DNA from: Acidobacteriota bacterium
GTDB taxonomy: Bacteria > Acidobacteriota > Terriglobia > Terriglobales > Acidobacteriaceae
DNA: 64,000 bases
NCBI GenBank assembly: GCA_013289875.1
Contig: JABCZC010000007.1
Span: 40,934 to 104,933 of the forward strand
Direction: 5' to 3'
Shown: in pieces, positions 27,367 to 36,613 of the stretch
Layout of the letters: each line of letters starts with the position of its first letter
Position numbering within the stretch: position 1 is the first letter of the stretch
The notes under the pieces: generated by a model
Seen by the model: only the letters and a program-made list of their open reading frames with translations
What the model was told of the DNA's origin: nothing
Databases searched by the model: none
Made by a program: the position numbers and the translations under genes

Positions 27367-29112
27367 CTATGGGGTTTCACCAGAGAGGATGGCGAGGGCG
27401 TCGGGAGGAAGCAGCACTTTGTCTTCGATCATCTGAACGCCGTTGCGCGAAGCGAGCAGAAGGGGAAGGTGTTCGGGGTTCTCGAACTCCGCCGGGCTAT
27501 TACCAAGATTACAGAGGACCTTGATGAGGCCACGGCCCATGGTCAGCCAGCGGTGGTCTTCGTCGAAAGCGACCGCGATGTGGCCGAGGTCGCCGTCGTT
27601 GAGCGAGGGCAATGTATGGCGCAGATGGATAAGCTTGCGGTACCAGTCCAGCATCTCCGCGTGATATCCCTCGTGAATCTCGCTCCAGTCAAGCTTGGAG
27701 CGTTCGAAGGTCTCCCTTTTTTCGGGGTCGGGGATTTCGTCAGGACTCCAGCCAAAGGCGGCGAACTCACGACGGCGGCCCTCGGAAACGGACTTGGCCA
27801 TCTGCGGGTCGTCGTGGTGGGCGAAGTACAGGAATGGTGTGGAGGCGGCGAACTCCTCGCCTTCAAAGAGCAAGGGAACGAATGGCGCGGTGAGCACGAG
27901 TCCGGCGGCTACTTTGGTGCGGTTCATGCCGACGATGTGCTCAAGGCGATCGCCGGTGGCGCGGTTGCCGATCTGGTCGTGATTCTGGATGAAGCCGAGG
28001 AAGCGGTACGCAGACAGCCCGGTGACCGGACGCCCATGGGAGCGCCTCCGGTAGCGAGAATAGGCTCCGTCATATACGAAGACGCAACGCAGGGCTTTGG
28101 CCAGCGATGCCAAAGATCCGAAATCGCTGTAGTAGCCCTTGCCCGGTTCGTTGTGCAAGACGGTGAAGAGGGCGTGATGGAAGTCGTCGCTCCATTGCGC
28201 GTCGAGGCCATAACCATGCGCCTCGCGCGCCATGACAAGGATCGGGTTGTTGAGATCGCTTTCGGCGATGAGAACGAGTTTGCGACCGAGGGTGGTTGAA
28301 AGCCTCTCGACCTCGGCGGACAACTGCTCGAGAAAATGGACGGCGGAGCGGTCAACGAAGGCGTGGACGGCGTCGAGGCGGAGGCCGTCGACGTGATAGT
28401 CGCGCAGCCACATGAGGGCGTTGTCGCAGAAGAAGCGGCGAACCTCATCACTGCCGGCGCCTTCGAAGTTGACGGCATCGCCCCACGGCGTCCAGTGAAG
28501 GGCGGTGAGATAGGGGCCGTACTTGCCGGTGTAATTGCCGACGGGTCCGAAGTGGTTGTAAACCACGTCGAGAATCACGGCGAGGCCGCGGAGATGGGCG
28601 GCGTTCACGAATCGCTTGAGGCCGTCGGGACCGCCGTAGAGCTGCCTTACGGCGAAGAGATCGACGCCGTCGTAGCCCCAGCCGTGATCGCCGGGGAACT
28701 CGGCAACCGGCATCAATTCGACGTGGGTGACGCCGAGGCCCTCAAGGTACTCCAGCCGCTCGATGGCGGACTCGAGGGTTCCACCGGGAGTGAAGGTGCC
28801 CACATGCAACTCGTAAATGATGCCGGAGGCGAGGGGAGGAGCGTGCCATTCGGCATCGGTCCATGAGAATGCGTTTTGATCGTAGAGGCGCGAAGGACCT
28901 TGAACTCCGCCGGGTTGCCATGGGCTGCGCGGATCGGGGTAGGGGGTCGGGTCATCGTCGAGAAGGAAGGCGTAGTCGGAACCGTTGTCGGCCTCGTTCA
29001 CAGTGGCTTGCCACGAGCCCCGGTCGTCGGGACCCGACATGGGATACACGAGGTCGCCAACCTTGACGGAGACCTTTTCTACCTTCGGCGCCCAGAGAGT
29101 GAACTCATGCAT
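27367..29112 (-). CDS. treZ: malto-oligosyltrehalose trehalohydrolase
   Basis: 581 residues. An N-terminal CBM48-like domain (1-95, MHEFTLWAPKVEKV) precedes a GH13 barrel. Catalytic-site motifs are DVVYNHFGP, GLRLDAVHAF (nucleophile Asp), LIAESDLNNP (acid/base Glu) and FIQNHDQIGNRATGDRL (third Asp). The enzyme releases trehalose from maltooligosyltrehalose made by TreY. The start ATG 29112 overlaps the treY stop by 8 bp. Trehalose from glycogen or maltodextrin by this pair usually serves osmotic and desiccation protection. No treX/glgX is in the window. Confidence 0.95.
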   Translation of the reverse strand: MHEFTLWAPKVEKVSVKVGDLVYPMSGPDDRGSWQATVNEADNGSDYAFLLDDDPTPYPDPRSPWQPGGVQGPSRLYDQNAFSWTDAEWHAPPLASGIIYELHVGTFTPGGTLESAIERLEYLEGLGVTHVELMPVAEFPGDHGWGYDGVDLFAVRQLYGGPDGLKRFVNAAHLRGLAVILDVVYNHFGPVGNYTGKYGPYLTALHWTPWGDAVNFEGAGSDEVRRFFCDNALMWLRDYHVDGLRLDAVHAFVDRSAVHFLEQLSAEVERLSTTLGRKLVLIAESDLNNPILVMAREAHGYGLDAQWSDDFHHALFTVLHNEPGKGYYSDFGSLASLAKALRCVFVYDGAYSRYRRRSHGRPVTGLSAYRFLGFIQNHDQIGNRATGDRLEHIVGMNRTKVAAGLVLTAPFVPLLFEGEEFAASTPFLYFAHHDDPQMAKSVSEGRRREFAAFGWSPDEIPDPEKRETFERSKLDWSEIHEGYHAEMLDWYRKLIHLRHTLPSLNDGDLGHIAVAFDEDHRWLTMGRGLIKVLCNLGNSPAEFENPEHLPLLLASRNGVQMIEDKVLLPPDALAILSGETP

Positions 29113-31795
29113 GGATATCTGTCTCCAGGGTCAGCAACGCAACGGGGAAATCATGCAGCAGCTGGTCGATTTCGACGCTGCCGCCATTGATGATGGCTCC
29201 GGTGAAGCGATTCTTCCAGCGGCCCTGGGGCAGCGGCAGCCTGGTTCTTCTCCACGCGCCGTCGAGTTTTACGATGAGACGAGGCACGACGGCGATGACC
29301 GAGTGGCCGCGCAGATAAGCGATGACGTGATCGCACTTCGATCCCTCTGCGAGCAGCGGCGTGTAGGCAGCTTCCGCGCCGAACCACTCCGGATGCTCGC
29401 GGCGCAGCAGGAGGGATTGATGGATGGTCCAGAGCTTGGGCAGGCCTTCATCGGCTCGCTGCATGATTTGTTTTGCGATGCCGTTGTCCGAGAGCTGCTG
29501 CATCTCGGTGAGGAGCGTGCGGCGCAGGACATAATCCACGGGACGGCGGTTGTCGGGATCGACGAGGCTGAGGTCCCAGAGCTCGGAGCCCTGGTAGAGA
29601 TCGGGCACGCCGGGCGCGGTGTACTTGAGCAACGTCTGGGCGAGCGAGTTGACTCTGCCGGCGTTGATGACCCTGGCTACGAACTCTTCGAGCTTTTGCA
29701 GGAACGGTGGATGCGCGAGGGTCTTTTCGATGAAGCTGTTCAGGGCGTCCTCGAACTCCTTGTTGTTAGCGACCCAGGAAGTGTGCTGCTTGGCCTCGCG
29801 CATAGCCTTAATCATGTAACCCTGGGCGCGTTCGACAGGGAGGGGCCAGGCTCCGATGAGCGTCTGGTAGTAGAAGTACTCGGTGTTGCGGTCGGGGAAT
29901 TCTGCGCCGGCGGCGGTTTTTGTCCGGAACTCACTGTTGATCCGGGACCAGCGCTGGAGTGCGGAGGCGAAGCGGCTGGGGAGCTCCGAAACGACGGCGA
30001 GGCGGGCGCGGACGTCGTCGCTGCGCTTGGTGTCGTGGGTCGAGAGCGTGGTCATGGTAAGAGGACGGGTAGCCTGCATCTTTGCGCAGTAGCTGTGAAA
30101 CCCGTTGACGGTGAGGCCGTCGCGTCCGGGATCGCTGCCGACTTCGTTCATGCCGATGAGGCGATTGAAGCAGTAGAAAGCGGTGTCTTCGACGCCCTTG
30201 GCCATGACGGGACTGGTGAATTGCTGGAAGCGCTCGAGGAACTCCGTCTCCTGCTTGCCCGCGACAATGGCGGTCAACACATCGCGCAGGAAGTCGAAGA
30301 GGCCGCTGTCGATGTCTTGACGTTTCAGTTTTGCGCACTCGGCTGCATGGGCGATGTGAGTCTTGTCCTCTTCGGTGATCTCTTCGCGCGCGGGAACGAC
30401 GTAGGTTCGGTAGATCTTGAAGCAGGCGGCCACCTCGCGGATCGCACGGCGTATCTCGGCGCGGGTGTAGTCGCGCCGGTTACGATTGTTTTCGCAGATT
30501 TCGACGAAGAGGGAGGTGAGCCGATTGACATCGCTGCCCAATGCTTCCTGGGCGACGGCAATTTTCTTTTCGTGCGCGATCGTTTCAAAGTCGCCGGGCT
30601 GAGTGGTGAACTCGGTGTAGATGCTGCGTAATTCGGCAAGGCCCTCGCGCTGCAGGAGCACACCGTTCGCAACGTTGAGGAAGTCGTAGCCAGTGGTGCC
30701 TTCAATGGGCCAGCTTTCACGAAGGAACTCGCCGGGTTCGAGAATTTTCTCGCCGACGATCCAGGCGTCGGGCGCCTTCTCGCGAAGACGACGAAAATAT
30801 TCGAGAGGATCGCGCAGGCCGTCGGGATGATCGATGCGCACGCCGTCGAGCACGCCGCGGCGCAGCCAGTCGAGTACCAGCGCGTGGGTTTCTTCGAAGA
30901 CGTGCTCGCGCTCCACGCGCAGCCCGATGAGCGTGTTGACGTCGAAGAATCGTCGATAGCCGAGTTGCTGGTCGGCGGTTTTCCAATAGGCGAGGCGATA
31001 GACCTGCTGGTTGAGGAAGTCGTCGAGGGCATCGAGGTTCGCGTTCAGCTCGGCGACGGCGCGGTCGATCATCTTGCGGACGTTGGGCTCCTCGGCGCAG
31101 AGGCGGTTAAGCAATCCAAAGAGCACTACCTTGTCGCGGTGGCGCGCGAGTATGGTTCTGCGATCCACATATTCCGGCGAAGGCAGGCGGCCAAAGGACG
31201 CGGCAAGGAAGCTGAGAGTGTCCGACTTTGCATACTCCGCCGCACGGGTGAGGATGGCAGGCAGCGAGGCAGGCGTGACCGGCAGCGTTTGCCCGGCGCA
31301 TTCGACGCGGAAATAATTGGCTTGACTCGTGACCTTAATGCCGCCGTCCTGAAGGACCCGGCCATATTGATCGGCGAGGATAGGCACGAGGACCTTGTCG
31401 CGCAACCGCTCCTCCTGAGAACGCCAGTCGATGTCGAAGTAGGAGGCGTAGCGGCTCAAGGGCCCGTTCTCGAGCACGTCCCACCAATAGCGGTTCTCCT
31501 TGCCGAGCGACATGTGATTGGGCACGATGTCGAGCACCTGGCCCAGGCCGAGCTCGCCGAGCTTTGCGCAGAAGCGCTCATGTGCGGCGGCGCCGCCCAA
31601 CTCGTCGTTCACGCGTTGAGGGTCAACAACGTCGTAGCCGTGGGTGCTCCCGGGTGCCGCTTGCAGGTAGGGAGAGCTGTAGATGTGCGAGATTCCGAGC
31701 GAATGCAGGTAGTCGGCGATAGCTGCCGCATCGTCGAAGGTGAAGTCTTTGTGAAGCTGCAGTCTGTAGGTCGCGCCGGGGATGCGTCGAGTCAT
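29105..31795 (-). CDS. treY: maltooligosyl trehalose synthase
   Basis: 896 residues, in the upper range for the family. GH13 regions are in order: TYRLQLHKDFTFDDAAAI at the N-terminus, DIVPNHMS, GVRIDHPDGLRDP with the nucleophile Asp, WIVGEKIL with the acid/base Glu, and TLSTHDTKRSDDVRARL with His-Asp. The long inserts expected in TreY lie between the third and fourth motifs. It turns the reducing-end alpha-1,4 bond of a maltodextrin into an alpha,alpha-1,1 bond, the first step before TreZ. It is divergent from thuA across 187 bp, which places trehalose synthesis back to back with a possible trehalose-type breakdown set. Confidence 0.95.
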   Translation of the reverse strand: MTRRIPGATYRLQLHKDFTFDDAAAIADYLHSLGISHIYSSPYLQAAPGSTHGYDVVDPQRVNDELGGAAAHERFCAKLGELGLGQVLDIVPNHMSLGKENRYWWDVLENGPLSRYASYFDIDWRSQEERLRDKVLVPILADQYGRVLQDGGIKVTSQANYFRVECAGQTLPVTPASLPAILTRAAEYAKSDTLSFLAASFGRLPSPEYVDRRTILARHRDKVVLFGLLNRLCAEEPNVRKMIDRAVAELNANLDALDDFLNQQVYRLAYWKTADQQLGYRRFFDVNTLIGLRVEREHVFEETHALVLDWLRRGVLDGVRIDHPDGLRDPLEYFRRLREKAPDAWIVGEKILEPGEFLRESWPIEGTTGYDFLNVANGVLLQREGLAELRSIYTEFTTQPGDFETIAHEKKIAVAQEALGSDVNRLTSLFVEICENNRNRRDYTRAEIRRAIREVAACFKIYRTYVVPAREEITEEDKTHIAHAAECAKLKRQDIDSGLFDFLRDVLTAIVAGKQETEFLERFQQFTSPVMAKGVEDTAFYCFNRLIGMNEVGSDPGRDGLTVNGFHSYCAKMQATRPLTMTTLSTHDTKRSDDVRARLAVVSELPSRFASALQRWSRINSEFRTKTAAGAEFPDRNTEYFYYQTLIGAWPLPVERAQGYMIKAMREAKQHTSWVANNKEFEDALNSFIEKTLAHPPFLQKLEEFVARVINAGRVNSLAQTLLKYTAPGVPDLYQGSELWDLSLVDPDNRRPVDYVLRRTLLTEMQQLSDNGIAKQIMQRADEGLPKLWTIHQSLLLRREHPEWFGAEAAYTPLLAEGSKCDHVIAYLRGHSVIAVVPRLIVKLDGAWRRTRLPLPQGRWKNRFTGAIINGGSVEIDQLLHDFPVALLTLETDIHA

Positions 31796-31982
31796 CGTCT
31801 AACCAATCATGAAACGGGTTCCGCGGGCCAGCGGGAGATAGCAGTATGGTTTAGAGAGCCATAGCGAGGTACGGGTTGTATCTGCTGCGTGTTTGCGGGC
31901 AGGGGGGGCCCCGCGGTCCATGTATTGGGATAATATTCAGGGTGCAAACAAATTGATCTGTGAAACCTACTAAGGAGATCCC

Positions 31983-32879
31983 TTGCGCTTTTCTCGAAAC
32001 GCTCTTTTCCTTTTGCTGGCGGTGCTTGGGGTTACAGTCACCGCTCAGACCAGCCAGGCACAGGGGCAGACAGCCGCAAACCCCTTGATACCGCCTGCTC
32101 CACATGCCAAGACGATACATCTGAAGCATGTGCTGGTGATCGGGCAGACGAAGGGCTTTGAGCACGATTCTGTTTCGCCGGCGATGGCTGCCATTTACAA
32201 CATGGGCAAAGAGAGCGGCCTATGGGACACGATGCTGCGAACGGATACTGAGCTGCTGACGAAGAAAGAGCTGAAGAATAATGCGAAAAACCTGAACTAC
32301 TTCGACCTGATCGTGTTTGCGAGCACAACCGGCGAGCTGGAGATGGACGCCAGCCAGAAGGCGGACATGATGTCGTTCATCAAAGAGGATGGCAAAGGAT
32401 TCGTTGGAATTCATGCCGCGCTTGATACGAACTACACGTGGCCGGAGTATGGAGAGATGATTGGCGGTTGGTTCGACCAGCATCCCTGGATGACCTTCAA
32501 TGCGCCGATTATCAATGAAGACCCAAGTTTCCCGGCGGTTCGCCACTTTCCGAATGAGTTTGTGAAGTACGACGAGATTTACCAGCCAAAGGAGTGGTCG
32601 CGCAGCAACGTGAATGTGCTGCTGAGCCTCGATGCGAGCAGGCTCGATTACGCAAACAATCCGCGTATTCACCGGGCCGATCACGATTTCGCGGTGGCCT
32701 GGAGCAAGATGTACGGCAAGGGTCGCGTCTTCTACTCGACGCTTGGCCACACGGAAGAGGCGTGGGAAGATCCGGACATTCGCAAGATGTACTTTGAAGC
32801 GATCAAGTGGGCGCTGGGAATGACCGATGGAAGCACTGCGTCTCACCCGAAGCCGGCTGCGCCAGCGCAGGGACACTGA
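31983..32879 (+). CDS. secreted ThuA-domain protein
   Basis: 298 residues from TTG 31983, five bases behind AAGGAG. A signal peptide covers about 1-26 (cleavage near SQAQG). The ThuA fold is class-I glutamine amidotransferase-like; seen here are HVLVIGQTKGFEHDSV, FDLIVFASTTGEL, GFVGIHAALDTNY with the conserved His of the G-(I/L)-H motif, and a C-terminal GRVFYSTLGHTEEAW. ThuA was named from trehalose utilisation in rhizobia and is linked to 3-keto sugar metabolism. It leads a set with a Gfo/Idh/MocA oxidoreductase and a TIM-barrel isomerase, the usual companions. Export is at odds with a cytosolic oxidoreductase, so it may act first, in the periplasm. Confidence 0.88.
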   Translation: MRFSRNALFLLLAVLGVTVTAQTSQAQGQTAANPLIPPAPHAKTIHLKHVLVIGQTKGFEHDSVSPAMAAIYNMGKESGLWDTMLRTDTELLTKKELKNNAKNLNYFDLIVFASTTGELEMDASQKADMMSFIKEDGKGFVGIHAALDTNYTWPEYGEMIGGWFDQHPWMTFNAPIINEDPSFPAVRHFPNEFVKYDEIYQPKEWSRSNVNVLLSLDASRLDYANNPRIHRADHDFAVAWSKMYGKGRVFYSTLGHTEEAWEDPDIRKMYFEAIKWALGMTDGSTASHPKPAAPAQGH

Positions 32880-32924
32880 GTCGGGTGCAACACATTCGAT
32901 GAGAAGGGATAGAGAGAGCGCTCG

Positions 32925-34094
32925 ATGAAAAGGATTGGGATGGGCCTGGTTGGCCCCGGATTTGTTGCTGCGCACCACATCGATGCGGTGCGGCGGCTGG
33001 GTGATGTGGATGTCGTGGCTATCGCCGGTTCGTCTCAGGCGTCCGCGGAGAAGAAGGCGAAGGATTACAAGGTTGAGCGCGCGTACGGCGACTTCCATGC
33101 GCTGATTGCCGATCCGGATGTGCAGGTGATCCACAACACGACGCCGAATTATCTGCACCTGCCGGTGGTGATGGCGGCGCTGGCGGCCGGAAAGCATGTG
33201 ATTTCCGACAAGCCCTTGGCGATGAATACCGAGGAAGGCCGCAAGATGAGGGACGCTGCGGTTGCGGCGAAGGTAGCTCATGTCGTCACCTTCAACTATC
33301 GCGGAAATCCACTGGTGCAGCAGGCGCGGGGCATGATCGCGCGCGGGGAAACCGGCGGCGTGAATTTTGTGCACGGCTCCTACCTTCAGGATTGGATGAC
33401 CGATCCGAACGTTTACTCGTGGAGGTCTGACCCGGCGAAGGGCGGAGCCACTTCGGCGCTTGGCGATATCGGTTCGCATTGGTGCGATCTCGCGGAGCAT
33501 ATCTCCGGATTGAAGATCGCCTCGGTGCTGGCCGATCTTACGACCGTTATTCCTGTCCGCCATTCTTCGGGAGCATCGGCCGAGGCCTTCGCGGCCAAGG
33601 GTGGAGGGGAGCGGACGCCGGTGAAGGTAGAATCGGAAGACCTGGCGAGCATCCTGCTGCGGTTTGAGAACGGCGCGAAGGGGTGCTTCTCGGTGGGACA
33701 GGTCTTGCCCGGCCACAAGAACGATCTGCAGGTCGAGGTGAACGGAGCCGCGTGCTCGTTGAAATGGAAGCAGGAGCAGCAGAACGAGCTTTGGATCGGG
33801 CGGCACAACCAGCCAAATGCCGTGATGGCGAAGGACCCATCGCTAGTGTCGCCGGAGGTGCTCCGTTATGTGCATTTGCCGGGCGGGCACCAGGAGGCGT
33901 GGGCAGATGCATTCTTCAATCTGCTCAGCGATGCGTACGGATGGATTCGTGAGGGAGCGGCGCCCGGCGCGAAGCCGGAGATGCTGCCTACTTTTGAAGA
34001 TGGTTACCGCTCTGCGTGCCTTGTCGAGGCAATGATGAGAAGCCATGTGGCGGGAGGTGCGTGGGCAGAGGTGAAGCATGTTGCAAACAAATAG
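32925..34094 (+). CDS. Gfo/Idh/MocA-family sugar oxidoreductase
   Basis: 389 residues, no signal peptide. The Rossmann domain begins at once with MGLVGPGFVAAHHIDAV; the family motif that ends the nucleotide domain is AGKHVISDKPLA (Lys of the E/D-K-P triplet). The C-terminal alpha/beta domain has GDIGSHWCDLAEHISG with the conserved Asp and His used in catalysis. Members oxidise or reduce sugars at C1 or C3, including ThuB-like formation of 3-keto glycosides. It follows thuA by 45 bp and precedes the isomerase gene by 12 bp, so these three are likely one operon. Confidence 0.88.
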   Translation: MKRIGMGLVGPGFVAAHHIDAVRRLGDVDVVAIAGSSQASAEKKAKDYKVERAYGDFHALIADPDVQVIHNTTPNYLHLPVVMAALAAGKHVISDKPLAMNTEEGRKMRDAAVAAKVAHVVTFNYRGNPLVQQARGMIARGETGGVNFVHGSYLQDWMTDPNVYSWRSDPAKGGATSALGDIGSHWCDLAEHISGLKIASVLADLTTVIPVRHSSGASAEAFAAKGGGERTPVKVESEDLASILLRFENGAKGCFSVGQVLPGHKNDLQVEVNGAACSLKWKQEQQNELWIGRHNQPNAVMAKDPSLVSPEVLRYVHLPGGHQEAWADAFFNLLSDAYGWIREGAAPGAKPEMLPTFEDGYRSACLVEAMMRSHVAGGAWAEVKHVANK

Positions 34095-34106
34095 AGGACC
34101 GATCGC

Positions 34107-35066
34107 ATGAGACTGGGAGTATTTACGCCGCTGCTGTCGAAGTTGCCGCTGGAACAAGTGCTGGCGAAGCTGAAGGCTGTCGATATCAGTACAGTCGAGC
34201 TGGGGACTGGGAATTATCCCGGCAACGCGCATTGCAACCTGTCGATGCTTGATGACTCGGCGGCCTTGGAGGAGTTCAAGCACAAGGTGAACGACCACGG
34301 CGCGAGCATCAGCGCTCTGAGCTGCCACGGGAATCCGCTGCATCCTGACCCGGCGCAGGCCAAGCAGGCGCAAGAAGTGAACCGCAAGACGATACTGCTG
34401 GCGGAGAAACTGGGCGTGCCTGTGGTGGTGGATTTTTCGGGATGTCCGGGCGACTCGCCCAACGCGAAGGCACCCAACTGGGTGACCTGCCCGTGGCCGC
34501 CGGAATATCTCGATGTGCTGGCGTGGCAATGGGATGAGGTGGTGGCTCCATACTGGGTGGAGCGCGCGAAGTTTGCCGAGGACCACGGCGTGAGGATTGC
34601 CATCGAGATGCATCCGGGCTTCGTGGCCTACAGCCCGGAGACGATGCTCAAACTGAGGGCCATTGCGGGCCCGGCGATTGGCTGCAACTACGATCCCAGC
34701 CACATGTTCTGGCAGGGCATCGACCCGATTGCGGCGGTGCGCGTTCTGGGCGACGTGATCTTTCACGTTCATGCCAAGGACACGCAGCTCTACCCGGCAA
34801 ATCTGCCGCGCACGGGCGTCCTAGACACCAAGCCCTACACCGATGAGCGGAATCGCGGCTGGATCTTTCGCACCTGCGGCTACGGCCACGGCGCGGAGTG
34901 GTGGAAGGAGTTTGTGTCCACACTGCGGATGTTCGGCTACGACAATGTGCTATCCATTGAACATGAAGACAGCCTGCTCTCGCCCGAAGAGGGCCTTACC
35001 AGGGCTGCGCAGTTTCTCAACGAGATCGTCATCAAGGAGAAGCCAGCAGCCGCATGGTGGGTTTAG
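34107..35066 (+). CDS. sugar phosphate isomerase/epimerase-like TIM-barrel protein
   Basis: 319 residues, xylose-isomerase-like (AP endonuclease 2) fold. Barrel strands carry likely metal ligands: Glu in VRIAIEMHPGF, Asp-x-x-His in NYDPSHMFWQG, His in FHVHAKDT and Glu in LSIEHEDSLL. It is preceded by AGAGGA and lies 12 bp behind the Gfo/Idh/MocA gene. This pairing is widespread in catabolism of unusual sugars and 3-keto glycosides, where the TIM-barrel protein works as epimerase, isomerase or lyase. The exact reaction is not determined. Confidence 0.87.
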   Translation: MRLGVFTPLLSKLPLEQVLAKLKAVDISTVELGTGNYPGNAHCNLSMLDDSAALEEFKHKVNDHGASISALSCHGNPLHPDPAQAKQAQEVNRKTILLAEKLGVPVVVDFSGCPGDSPNAKAPNWVTCPWPPEYLDVLAWQWDEVVAPYWVERAKFAEDHGVRIAIEMHPGFVAYSPETMLKLRAIAGPAIGCNYDPSHMFWQGIDPIAAVRVLGDVIFHVHAKDTQLYPANLPRTGVLDTKPYTDERNRGWIFRTCGYGHGAEWWKEFVSTLRMFGYDNVLSIEHEDSLLSPEEGLTRAAQFLNEIVIKEKPAAAWWV

Positions 35067-35137
35067 AGCGACGGATGCTGCTCCAGCCAAAAGGTGATGC
35101 TCAGTTACAATCCTCCAAAAGCGACGGGTCCGGAATC

Positions 35138-36553
35138 ATGAATCGCAGAAGTTTCATTTCGTCGGCAGGCGTGCTACTGGCGAGCAGTTCACTCCATGCC
35201 GCGATGCCTTTTCAGGCGAAGAAGGGAAGCCCTCTTCCGGCTCAGCCGGCAGGAAAGGCCGATCACACGCTCCGCATCGATTCCTGCTCGCTGGAGATTG
35301 GACCGGGCGTAACCGTAGAGACGATTGGGTATAACGGCAAGGTTCCGGGGCCGCTGCTGCGGCTGCGCGAAGGTGTACCGGTGACGATTGACGTGACTAA
35401 CGCGAGCGACGATCCGGACATCGTGCACTGGCATGGCCTGGCAATTGACTCTCTGAATGACGGCGCGATGGAAGAGGGCTCGCCAATGATTTCCGCCGGT
35501 AGCACGCACCGGTATACGTTCACTCCAAAGCCCGCGGGAACGCGGTGGTATCACACCCATGCGGCGGCCTACGACAATCTCAAGCTGGGCACCTACAGTG
35601 GACAGTTTGGGTTTCTGCTGATCGAAGGAAAGGATCAGCCGGCGCACTACGATCAGGAGATTAACCTCGCCATTCATCATTGGGAACCCTCGTTCGTACC
35701 GATGGTGGAAACGATGCGCGAGGAGTCCTCCAATGTGCCGCTTACCACCGGCTCCGATGTCGGATATAAGTACGCCACGATCAATGCTCACATGCTGGGC
35801 GCCGGCGAGCCGATCCGCGTGAAGCAGGGCGAGCGGGTACTGATGCGGCTGCTGAATGCGAGCGCGACGGAGAACGTGGTGCTGGCGCTGCCCGGTCATA
35901 CATTCATGGTCATGGCGACTGACGGCAACCCGGTTCCGAACCCGAAGAAGGTCGAGGTGCTGTCGCTCGCCGTTGCCGAACGCGTCGATGCGATTGTCGA
36001 GATGAACTCGCCCGGCGTGTGGGTGCTCGGGTCGACGCTCGAGAAGGCGCGCGAGATGGGGCTGGGAATCGTGGTTGAGTACGCAGGCAAGACGGGCACA
36101 CCGGTGTGGAAGGATCCTGCGCCTGTCGACTGGGACTATACGCAGTTCGCCAGCTCGGCGGCGCCGACGCAGACAGCCGATGAGACGTTCATCCTGACCT
36201 TTCGCGATAACGGCCCGAAACGCGACGCCAAGTTCGATACCTGGACGATCAACAACAAGTCGTGGCCGGAGATAGAGCCTTTGATGGTGCAGCAGGGAAA
36301 ACGTTACCGGCTGGTCTTTCGCAATGGCAGCGGCGACCAGCATCCGATCCACCTACATCGGCATACCTTTGAAGTAACGCAGATCGGCAAGAAGCAGATG
36401 AGCGGCCTGATGAAGGATGTGATCAACGTGATGCCGCTGGATACGGTGCAGGTGGACTTTGTCGCGAACAATCCCGGCGATACACTGATGCACTGTCATC
36501 AGCAGCTGCACATGGATTACGGGTTCATGCAGCTGATCAAGTACTCGGGATAG
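35138..36553 (+). CDS. Tat-exported multicopper oxidase (laccase-like)
   Basis: 471 residues from ATG 35138 (MNRRSFISSAG), chosen because it gives a Tat-type signal peptide with a twin Arg; an upstream in-frame ATG at 35054 overlaps the previous gene. Three cupredoxin domains hold all four copper motifs: VHWHGLAID, RWYHTHAAA, HPIHLHRHTF and HCHQQLHMDYGFM. The last has the type 1 copper pattern His-Cys-His-x3-His-x4-Met. It oxidises an electron donor at type 1 copper and reduces oxygen to water in the periplasm. The next genes encode a triheme cytochrome c and a PQQ dehydrogenase, so the cytochrome may be its electron source; metal or phenol oxidation is the alternative. Confidence 0.9.
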   Translation: MNRRSFISSAGVLLASSSLHAAMPFQAKKGSPLPAQPAGKADHTLRIDSCSLEIGPGVTVETIGYNGKVPGPLLRLREGVPVTIDVTNASDDPDIVHWHGLAIDSLNDGAMEEGSPMISAGSTHRYTFTPKPAGTRWYHTHAAAYDNLKLGTYSGQFGFLLIEGKDQPAHYDQEINLAIHHWEPSFVPMVETMREESSNVPLTTGSDVGYKYATINAHMLGAGEPIRVKQGERVLMRLLNASATENVVLALPGHTFMVMATDGNPVPNPKKVEVLSLAVAERVDAIVEMNSPGVWVLGSTLEKAREMGLGIVVEYAGKTGTPVWKDPAPVDWDYTQFASSAAPTQTADETFILTFRDNGPKRDAKFDTWTINNKSWPEIEPLMVQQGKRYRLVFRNGSGDQHPIHLHRHTFEVTQIGKKQMSGLMKDVINVMPLDTVQVDFVANNPGDTLMHCHQQLHMDYGFMQLIKYSG

Positions 36554-36613
36554 TGCGAGCAGAAGTACCTGACGGGGCAGTTCAGCTCAACTGGATGAGA
36601 GTGTTCAACACGG

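Noticed and set aside
28985..30631. 548-codon open frame on the plus strand opposite treY and treZ
   Set aside because: Mirrors the GH13 genes, which carry all catalytic motifs; no ribosome-binding site or domain is seen in the antisense frame.
32220..33806. 528-codon minus-strand frame opposite thuA and the oxidoreductase gene
   Set aside because: Arg/His-rich shadow translation across two well-supported genes on the other strand.
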